Source: Brachionus plicatilis (taxonomy: Eukaryota; Rotifera; Eurotatoria; Ploima; Brachionidae). Taken from it: a stretch of 64,000 bases of DNA. Below the pieces are notes generated by a model, which was given only the letters and a program-made list of their open reading frames with translations, was not told where the DNA came from and did not search any database. Below, piece by piece: positions 36,280 through 45,600 of this stretch. How positions within the stretch are numbered: position 1 is the stretch's first letter; each line of letters starts with the position of its first letter. Both the position numbers and the translations under genes were made by a program. The DNA lies in the NCBI GenBank assembly GCA_010279815.1, contig QEOQ01000690.1:626805-690804 (forward strand), in the 5' to 3' direction.

Positions 36280-36558
36280 CAGAGTTGTTTAAAAGTCCAA
36301 GTCATTAAAAAAAAAGTCCGAACTTTTTTTTAAAATTTGCTAAATCAGGCTTCATATCAAAAAATTTATATACTCTTGGGTTGTCTAATGCAATAGATTT
36401 GCCATATATCAGAATTTTCTTGCAATTTTAGCATAAATTTCTTCTTTAGTATTCAAAATTTTAAAGCCTGGACTTGGAATTTTGAAAAAAAATTAAAAAA
36501 AAAAATTCAAGTCCGGACTTGGACTTGACTTGAGACTTGTGACTTTTAAACAACTCTG
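36280..36558. mobile_element. MITE, GTTGTTTAAA family, copy d
   Basis: Complete copy with CAGAGTTGTTTAAAAGTCC at the left and GACTTTTAAACAACTCTG at the right. The interior is the reverse complement of copy c (4198-4429), and both ends are better preserved than in copy c. Confidence 0.8.
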
Positions 36559-36564
36559 AATAAA

Positions 36565-36877
36565 ACTAAAATATAAAAAAAAAAACAAGAACAAAATATA
36601 AAAAACGCCAGAGCTTTTATTCGGAGTGATTGAAAAATGTTCTGTAAATTGTAGCAACTGATACATCCTCTGTACCACCACTTATAAATGAGTTGGATTA
36701 ATCCAAATTCATAATTTTCTGAATTTTGCAGATTTATTGCAGAGTTTTTCAGAACCAGTTTATTGTTGGTAAAAAGTATGTTTCAGTTGCTTCAATTTAC
36801 AGAACATGTTTTGATCCGTCCGAAATTTAGCTTTGGCATTTTTAATATTTTATTTTTTGTACCAAAATTCCCAATGT
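36565..36877. mobile_element. MITE, TTCTGTAAATT family, copy 2
   Basis: Shares ATGTTCTGTAAATTGTAGCA, ACTGATACATCCTCTGTACC and the opposite-arm TTGCTTCAATTTACAGAACA with copy 1, ending in CCCAATGTC. It is only about 650 bp from copy 1. Parts of both arms form short accidental open frames. Confidence 0.7.
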
Positions 36878-37097
36878 CACTTCTTTCTCCGTTCTTCGTT
36901 GATAAAAAATGGAAAAAAGATTTCTGCTCTTTATTTTATCTAAAATAAATGTTAAATGAAATTTTAAACGCTTCTAAACAATCTATTTGAGTTTATGTTG
37001 ATTCCTCGAATTTATCCAGGCATTAAAAATCAAAAATTTTGGCCATAAATTTATTTTATTTCAAAAATAAAGGAAGCTTTGTGACACAAAAATTTAA

Positions 37098-38102
37098 TTA
37101 ATTTCTAAATGAAAAATATCTAAAAAAAGAAGTTAATTGACTGCTCAATATTTTCCGATACATTTTATTAAAACAATAATAAATGAAAAGTTTAACAATA
37201 ATAAATAAATGCAAGCAGAAAGCAGAAAAATTAAACACCATCACCTGGTACTCTTGTTTTACCTCAAAAAAGTCTCTGAACGCATAATAGAGCGCAAACG
37301 GCATGGTTCCCAGCGAAAACAAGACTGAAATTGAAATCAGCATCAAAGTTATATTTTTGCTGGCTTTTATGGACATCCGAAAATTGCTGCTCTTTTGGCC
37401 CGATCTCGTTCCATATGAAAAAAAATTTGTAGAGTTTGTGGCTGAATTTTGCTCATTTAAAAATGACTTGCGGTTGAAGTATTTCCTAAAGCGGACAAAA
37501 GTCAATATGTTTATGGCAAAAAGGATCAGCGTGGCCAAAACTAGGCGAATTAGTGACAAAAAAAATGGAATCAATCGGCCAAATTTTGTGTGACCAAAAT
37601 CAGTGGGCTCAACTATGTATTCATTTGTGGTGTTCGCGTACCCAATTCTGTTCAAGAAAATGACCGGACTGTAAAATGTGAATGATATGAGAAAAATTGC
37701 TATCATGGCACTGGACATTGAAAAATGTTGAAAATTTTTTTTGTTCGAAATAACAAAAAGTCTTTTAAATGATTGAAGAAGTTCGATTAGGATATTGATC
37801 ATGAATAGGCAACTTGTAAAATAGTCTTCAATTATGATATGTAGCAGACAGCGCAAGTATTGACTGTTGGGTGAGCAAAATAGGACACAGAACGACTCTC
37901 GGATTAAAAATAACACCGCTACCATCAGCGAATAGACCAAATCATTTACCGAACTGATCAGAAGAAGTCGATAGGTGGAATCCTTCAGCATCGGATTGAG
38001 AAAAACAATGATGTTAAGAATGCTGGTTAGAATAGCTAGGACTCGCAAGCAATTGAACAAAACTTCCTTAACAACAACCAAAATTGAAAGATACATTTTC
38101 AA
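37098..38102 (-). CDS. Intronless seven-transmembrane receptor, 334 aa
   Basis: Seven hydrophobic helices are visible at about residues 16-36, 45-67, 85-109, 129-150, 174-202, 249-273 and 288-312. Loops and a basic C-tail follow the class A (rhodopsin-like) GPCR plan. C76 or C85, near the start of helix 3, may form the usual disulphide. The D/E-R-Y position after helix 3 reads FKRLF, and NPxxY in helix 7 is replaced by LFIYYCFNKMYRKIL. The receptor is therefore divergent, like many lineage-expanded invertebrate peptide or chemoreceptors. The third intracellular loop (residues 205-248) is basic and rich in S and N. The ligand is unknown. It is on the same strand as the IL-17-like gene, 2 kb away, but nothing links them functionally. 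Confidence 0.8.
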   Translation of the reverse strand: MKMYLSILVVVKEVLFNCLRVLAILTSILNIIVFLNPMLKDSTYRLLLISSVNDLVYSLMVAVLFLIRESFCVLFCSPNSQYLRCLLHIIIEDYFTSCLFMINILIELLQSFKRLFVISNKKNFQHFSMSSAMIAIFLISFTFYSPVIFLNRIGYANTTNEYIVEPTDFGHTKFGRLIPFFLSLIRLVLATLILFAINILTFVRFRKYFNRKSFLNEQNSATNSTNFFSYGTRSGQKSSNFRMSIKASKNITLMLISISVLFSLGTMPFALYYAFRDFFEVKQEYQVMVFNFSAFCLHLFIIVKLFIYYCFNKMYRKILSSQLTSFFRYFSFRN

Positions 38103-41100
38103 TTTGATAATTTTTTTGATTAGATTTTTAAATTATTTATATTTTAAAACTAAAGGTATTCTTTATTTATCTAAAGAAGCCTTTAGTGCCAACTAGTCTT
38201 TTTTTGTTAATTAATTTCGGTCAAAGTTCGTCAAATTTAAAAAAAAAATTCTTTGAAGAAATATCGCCCACCCAACGTCTTCAGCTAGGATTATTTATGG
38301 AAGACTTTTCTTCAGCGCTGATTCAGCATAATTAATAAATTATCTTTTTTGGTAAATTCATTAGCGAAGTACGTCGTAAAAAGATCAGTTTTCAAAGCCA
38401 AAATAAGCTGTGCACAAGTCTAGCTAGTCTAATACAATCATCATTTTTTAAAATTAATTTTGTTTAAAAATTTGATTGATTAAATATGGTTACTTAAAAT
38501 TTCAGAATTTGTTTCCTAAATGTTTTTATTAAACTTTAAGCTTTGAGTATTTAAAATTATCAAAGAAAATTATGTCAAAATATTAAGATAAATTTTTTGA
38601 GGATTAATTTAAAAATTTTTTTCTTCTAATTTCTAATTTATTTTTCCATTATCAACAAAGCTAAATGATCAGAAAACTGAAATATTGAAAGTTTTTACAT
38701 TTTTGTCACAGAATAAAAATTAATCCAAGAAAAACATCCAATTCAATTAAAAACAGATTCATTTCATAGATAAATTTTTTTTAAATTTTTCTGCTCTTTG
38801 TGACGTTTTTAATTGCTGGCAAAATTTCACACTCTGAATTAATTAATTTATTTTTTATTCTTTTCTTAAAATCTCTTTAAGTGGAACTTTTTTATTAAGT
38901 TAAAAGTAATTAATAAGATGCTAATTTTAATCTTGAATTTTAATGACTGCGGTATAATAAAACAGAAAAAGATGGAAATAAGTAAGCTCAGGTTTTGACC
39001 GATTTTGAAAATAAAATTAAAAAATTTTGTTAAAGAAAATTCAAAAAAGAAGCAAATTGAGGACCAAAATTTGATTAAGATGATCAAATAATTACTAATA
39101 AAATTTTTTTCTAAGTACTTTTTAATTTTTAATTCACTGCAGTATTAATGTTTTTAGTTGTAAATGTTCAATTCTTGATTTTAATCACTAATTTCTGCAG
39201 AATTCTGCAAATACTTAATGATTCAAAATTATTCAAAATACTTTAGCATGGTCAAGTTGTTATTAAATCTTTTAAAATTAAAAAATGTCTCTCGTTTAAT
39301 TAAATAAAAATTAAAATCATCCTTTAACATGATTAATATTTTGTTATCATTAATTTAAATTAATCAAAAAATTAATTTAACTTTTAATATGAGAAATAAC
39401 CGATAATAGTTTAAACTAATTTAATTAATTTTTAAATTTAACTTGACGAAGAATGAGAAAAAAATTAATCTTTAAAAATTTTGAGTATGATATTTTTAAG
39501 GAAGAACGTGGGTATTCATGAAAATATAATTAAAGCAGATTTTGATTGTCAGTCGGTTTGCCTGACAACATGTTCACTAGCTTATTGACACAGGTTTTAT
39601 TAATATTTTTTATTAATACTTCTTTCAGCTTAACGAATTAAAGAAGACAATAAAAAATGATTTTTCAAAATCACTAAAAATTAAAATAATCATAAATAAT
39701 AATCTTGTAAATGATAATTTCCTTTACTCTGACAGCGGAGTATAGACGGTATTTTTGTAGTTATCGTGGCTCGCTATAAAGTTGTTTATTTTTTAAGCTT
39801 GAATTTATGGAGATGACAGACTCCAAATTTGGTCACTTCGGTTTGTTATAAAGAATTGTCTTTGGCTACAATTAGATCTCTATTTTCTTTTGTTCAAATT
39901 TTAAATGTTCTTTTGAGAGAGTCTTTTTACTTAAAATTTTGGTAAATAAAATTTCATGTGCTACAAGTTGGACCATTCTACAACTTTTCAATATCTGATT
40001 GCTAAATGCGTTGGACCGGCAAAAAAGATAAAGGAGGTCTTGATGGTGGGCCGAATTTAACAGGTTTATTTTTTTATAAAAGGGTTCAAAGATTTTCTAT
40101 CATAAAAACGTCTTAATATCAACGAAATTTAATTTGTTCCTAGTGGAGATTTTCGTTATTCAGTAGCCTCCTTCATTAGGTTTTAGCACTTTTGTTTAGA
40201 TACTATAAAAATTAAAATTAAAAAATTAAAAAAGTCAATTTTTAAATAAACATTTTATTTTAATTTTACTAATGCATAAATTAAAGTCTTTGACTTGGAC
40301 TTTAATTTTGGTCTTTTAAACAACCTTTCCATCAAAGATAAAGTCTAATCATTAAACAGATTTTAAAATTTCTCGAATTATTTTTAAATACTTTTAAAAA
40401 GTATTAACAAAGATTTTTTTTTAAATAAAAAAAAAATCGACTGTTTATTTTTTAATTATTGCTATTTTAATTCTTTATTTGAAATTTTGAAAATCAGCTC
40501 TAAAACCAATCTTGAGATCAAGACCGACCAATAAGCCCTACTTGGAACGAATCAGTGTTGAAAAGCCGATATTAAATCATTTTCGAACAGGTAACTAAGT
40601 ATAAAAGATTATGGTTGGTTTGAACAAAAATTTTACCCACATTTATTCGATTCAAAAATAATTTAATGAACAAAAAAATCGAAAAAGTATTTATTAATAT
40701 AATTTTTAAAATAAAATTTTTGTTAAAATGAGTCGTTATTTTAAAATATTATTTAGTGATAAATTTAAAAAGTAAATTAGCAAGGTATAATTATTTGAAA
40801 TAAAATTTAAATTCATATTAAAATTATTTCACCGGAAGAAATGACAGAAAATAGAACATTAGCTCCTAAAAATCAAATTCACAATCTAGCAAGCAAGCAC
40901 TCAAATTCACTGATTTGTACTATCTTTATTTAATTTATTAAGAAAGAAAAGGATATTAAATTTGAAATGTCAAAACATAAATAAAAAACATTTATATTAA
41001 CTTTGTTTTAAATATCGAAAAAATATTTTTGTTAAAGATTACAATAAACTTTAAATAAAACAATATTCTGCAATTAATAAATTTTTGATCACAAAGAATG

Positions 41101-41449
41101 AAATGATTGTTAAATGATCACTTTTATTTTAAAAAAATGTCAATTAAAAATTTTATTATTGCTTGAATTTTAAAAATAAAATGCAAATTTATTTCTTTTT
41201 TAATTTCAAAAATGAATTATAATAAAAATTATGAATCCTGGGAATTTTTCTATTTCACTTTATTCTAAAAAAAAATTATTTTTAATTTAGACAATTTCTG
41301 GTCATTGAAAATATTAAATTATTTCTAATTTTGAAAATTAAGAATTTTATCCAAATGCTTAACATCCAAATGTATGACATCCAAATGCTAAAGATATGCC
41401 TTTAAGAGAAAACAAAAAAAAACGCATTGTCTTATCAACCAAAAGAAAC
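38103..41449. other. Gene-poor AT-rich stretch upstream of the receptor
   Basis: No supportable gene. A 73-codon minus frame at 38866-39087 is composed of F/I/K/L/S only and looks AT-driven. A fragment of the GTTGTTTAAA MITE lies at 40285-40326 (AAAGTCTTTGACTTGGACTT then TTTTAAACAACC). Confidence 0.4.
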
Positions 41450-41600
41450 TACAGTGAAACCTCTAAATTTGCCCACCCTTTAATCTGTCCACCTCTATAA
41501 ATGTCCACTTTTTTCTTTCCCCCAACCTTTTTCTATCTAAATACATGTAAACAAACCTCTTTAATCTGTCCATGCTTTATGTGTCCACCAGACTTAATAT
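41450..41600. repeat. Tigger/pogo-like terminus, first copy
   Basis: TACAGTGAAACCTCTAAATT, then CTGTCCACCTCTATAAATGT and a second TCTGTCCA-like repeat. This CAGTGAAACCTC / TGTCCAC arrangement is typical of pogo/Tigger-type DNA transposon termini. No transposase nearby. Confidence 0.55.
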
Positions 41601-41639
41601 TCAAGTCAAGTCACTGAATTGACTTGAAAATTTTTTTTT

Positions 41640-41752
41640 TTAAAGTCAAGTTAGTTTTTTAAAGTCAAACAAAAATTTTTTTTTTTTTTTTTTATATTTT
41701 CATTCTGAAGGAGCACTAGCTCGATACAGATAAACAAATAAATAAATAAATT
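41640..41752 (+). repeat. SINE-like tail with hairpin and AAAT repeats
   Basis: TTCTGAAGGAGCACTAGCTC followed by GATACAGATAAACAAATAAA and more AAAT units. It is the same module as at 3930-4062. Confidence 0.6.
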
Positions 41753-41904
41753 TGCAAAATTTTTTTGTTAACAAAAAAAATTTGAAGTCAAGTCAAATGA
41801 CTTGACAAAAATATTAAATTTTTTTAAATAATTATTAATCTAAATGACATTTGTATGTAAACTGTGTAAATAAATTTTTAAATAAAAATCTTTTCATTCT
41901 AAAG

Positions 41905-41975
41905 GGATCTGTAGGAACCTCTCTAATTTGTCCACCTCTTTATGTGTCCATTTTTCTGTTTCCCCCGGCGGTATT
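41905..41975. repeat. Tigger/pogo-like terminus, second copy
   Basis: GGAACCTCTCTAATTTGTCC then ACCTCTTTATGTGTCCATTT and a CCCCC run. It is in the same (not inverted) orientation as the copy at 41450, so the two are separate truncated insertions rather than the two ends of one element. Confidence 0.5.
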
Positions 41976-42615
41976 AGGAAAAATTATAAACTAAAATAAT
42001 ATCAAAAATAATTATAATAAAATAAAAATTATCCCTAAAAAAATTCTAAACCCAAATAAAAATATTTGATACCTTTTGATTTAATACCTAAACAAGTTGA
42101 CACCTAGAAAAATAAATTTGATAGTTTGAAAAATAGAAACCCTTAGTAACAAAACCGTAATTTAAAACATTGAAATCGAAAAATACTATATTTCAACTAG
42201 TACATTATTCAACTTGGACTTGAAGTTTCATGGTTTCGTATTTATACGTCCAAATCAAAACATCTTTTGGCAAAAATAATAATAAAAAGCAAAACTATTT
42301 AACTTTTAATTAAAAAATTAAAAAATGATATTTAATAATTAATTCACTGATCAACAAAATAAAAACAAAAATTAGGATTAAATAGAAAGTTAAAATATTT
42401 ACTTTTTTTTCAAGGTAGATTTAATTTAATTCCAAATATTTGTTGATTCCCGCACACATAATTAGTTTTTTTTTCAAAACTCAAGCACATTTGAAAAATG
42501 AGTTTCTTGTTTTCAGTAAAAATTGATTGAAAAAATTTTTATTTAGATTTTGTTTTAAATTTTTAATATTTAGTCAAGATTTCTTAGTAAAGAACTCTAA
42601 TATTTACATTTTTCA

Positions 42616-45600
42616 ATGGATTTGTATGCGAATTTAATAAGAGCTGATGTGATCGATTTTATTATTCTATTAGGAACATACAGCTTGTTATGCATTTTGA
42701 ACATTTTTTTAAAGATACGATTCTTTTGTTCTGAAAATTCAAACCGAGTGAACAGTCATCCTGAAAAATTCCAATTCAATATAACATTCTGGTAAGTACC
42801 AATTAAATAAAAATGTGTAATATTAAAGCTTAAAATTAAAGGCATTTATTCAAATTTGATTTTATTACATTTCAAGTTCCCATAGTCCTGATATCTATGA
42901 CCAACAAAATATGGAAAGTCTACATTTGGATAAGCCTGGTACTTTTGACCTTTTTTTTGAGTATTATTCCGAAATCAATCGTGATTAAAGAAAATATGAG
43001 TTATTCAAAACTTATACCTGCAAACACTGATCTAGATGCAAAAATAATCCGTCTGAGTGTCAATATGTTCAGAACATTGCTATTTTTTATAACAAGTGAC
43101 TGTATTCTTGCAGTTGATTTTCCTTATTTTTTAATGCAAAAAGCAAAGACTCACGAATTTGGAGTTTCATTGATGGACATTGGGGTTGGATATTTTATTA
43201 TTTGTCATGCAATGAGATTGATAAGAAATATGAACACTGAGCCTGAGACCGGAAAAGTGTAATTAACAAAAAAAAATTTTACTTTTTTATTTATTTTTAA
43301 AATTAGGATTATCTCAAGAATTTGTCTTAATGTCCTCAATACTTTAAAAAATTCAAGTATACTTTTCATTTTGGGTGTTGTTAGATATGCATCGTTGAAG
43401 CTTCTTGGCTACAGTGTTAATGTAAATGAATATGGAGTCCATTGGAATTTTTTTTATACAATATTTTTTGTAAAAGTAATATCAAATTTTTAAAAGTTAA
43501 TATTTTGTTAATTTAATTTTTTCTAGGTTTTTTCAAGTTTTTTTGACATATTTATCAAAAATAGCGCTCAAAGAGCCTTTTTTCTATCAATATTAATTGG
43601 ATGCTTTTACCAATGGATACTAGCTTACAAAACCGATTATCTCTTAGAATATTATGGACAACGAAAAACTTTTGTTGATAAAAACAAAGAAGGACTTTAT
43701 AGTACTATTGGATACACTTCAATGTATTTCTTGTCAGAGTCGGTGTGCTATCATTTAAAAAAAGTACTAAACACAAAGTATATTTTTATTTATTTATTTT
43801 TTAAAAAACAAAAAAAATTATTTTTTATTCCTAGAGAGAATCCAGGCCGATTAATGCACTCAGTTTCAATTAGATGTGGCGTTTTTCTGATCATCTATTC
43901 AATACTTTTCTTTGTTCTGACACATCTTAGTTCATTCTTCATTCAAGATATATCAAGAAGAATATGCAATTTGTCCTTCATTTTTCATACTGTAATAATT
44001 AAAAATTTTATTAATTTTATTAAGAAACATGTTACCCTGAATAATCACTTATTCATCAGCTTGTCAACTGATGCACAAAGATAAGTAAGAATTAAACTTG
44101 TCACGTATCTCAGAAGTTAGACGCTTGAAAATGCTGACAAATACATTTAGCACTAAGCTTACATCTTGACTTAATTTTAAGTCCGTGTTCTTGACACGAG
44201 CATATAGGTTATAGTAAGAATTCCATTCTAAGAACTTCAGAACGTTCAATTACTTTAATAAAGCTTTCAAAGAATATATATTGTATTTATTATTTACACA
44301 AACATAAATGGGAAATGGGAATTTTACATGGATAGACAATGAGATTTAAATATAAAAAAACATTTTCCTTTCTGTTCTTTTTGTACTTTTTCTAAATATT
44401 ATTATATTTGGCCCTGGTCCTTTTTGTACTTTTTCTAAATATTATTTTATTTGGCCCTGGTCCTTTTTGTACTTTTTCTAAATATTATTTAATTTGCCCC
44501 TGTTACTTTGGCATCTTGAAGTTGATGATCAATTCAAAATATCATTTCAATTCAAAAAGTTTGTCTTTAGATATTAAACTAAATCTTTGATTTAATTTAA
44601 ATAATTGTAAAGTAACATGATTTACATGCAATGTAGATTTAGAAAATAAAAAAAAATTGAAAAAACATTTTCTTAGTCCATTGATAATTGATTTTAATAA
44701 TTAAATGTATTAACTGATTTTTTGTAGAGTTTATTTGAGATTTTTTATTTCAAAAGTATTTGTGTTAGAATTCACAATTAAATTTAAAAAAAAATTCTAA
44801 TAAAAAATTCCAAATTAGTAATAAAATGAAAATAAAACTTTACAAAAAAATTACACGGGGTCCGGGGCGGAGCCCTGGTTTAGGGATTCGGGTATGTTAA
44901 AGTTAAGAGAAATTTTTTTTCAAATTAATATTTATAATTAAAATTTTAATTTTTTGTAAACTTTATTTTTAATATGAAAAAGTACAAAAAGTAAAAAAAG
45001 TAACAGGGCCAAATTAAATAATATTTAGAAAAAGTACAGAAAGTAAAGAAAGGATTTTTATTTTTAAATATTTTCATTGTCTATACTTCGAATTTAAGAA
45101 CGAAAAAACAGTTATTGAAATTAAAATTTTAGATTTAAAGAAACATAAATTTTTTTAAATTGTTCTTTGATAAATTCACTTAGTTCAATTTTTACAAAAA
45201 ATTTCAAAAAGTTTACACACATAAAATTTTTTAAAATTTAATTTAAAAGTATTTCCACAAACTAGATAAAGGTAATAAAAACTTTATATCGGGTGATAGA
45301 ATTTACAGAACCAATTTTAGACTTATAGAAAAACAGTTATTTTATTTATTTTTTTATTTTTGGTCTAAAATTCTCAATGCCTAGAATTTTAATCAAGTCA
45401 GACTTGTGCAAAATTAAAAAGAAAAAATATATTAAAAGTCTTTTCAAAGAAAAGCTAATTACTTGACTTGAGAAAAATTACAATTCAAGCCGTTTGATTC
45501 AGTTTTGTTCAACAGTCATAAATTCAAAGTAATGTAAAGTCAGTTTTTAAAAAAAAATTCATTTGATTCGACTTTGAAATCAAATGACTATCTATTTTTT

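Larger units (their letters stand above)
44333..45083. mobile_element. TIR element G inside PIGW intron 5, with tandem repeats
   Basis: The left arm (TAGACAATGAGATTTAAA) and the right arm (reverse complement TAGACAATGAAAATATTTAA) are inverted. Both continue through TCTGT(T/A)CTTTTTGTACTTTTT-like sequence to AAATATTATTTAATTTG(G)CCC. The left arm is amplified into a tandem array. No coding. Near the right half lies a GC-rich hairpin at 44862-44878. Confidence 0.65.

Noticed and set aside
38866..39087. 73-residue hydrophobic minus-strand frame
   Set aside because: Composition (F, I, K, L, S) is what random AT-rich DNA yields; no neighbour, signal or homology.
41450..41975. A single Tigger-like element spanning both TGTCCAC clusters
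   Set aside because: The two clusters have the same orientation, so they cannot be the two ends of one inverted-repeat element.
42866..42890. Alternative exon 2 acceptors of PIGW (after CAAG or CATAG)
   Set aside because: Both put the conserved reading frame out of phase. The acceptor at 42841 keeps it open and preserves the hydrophobic helix.
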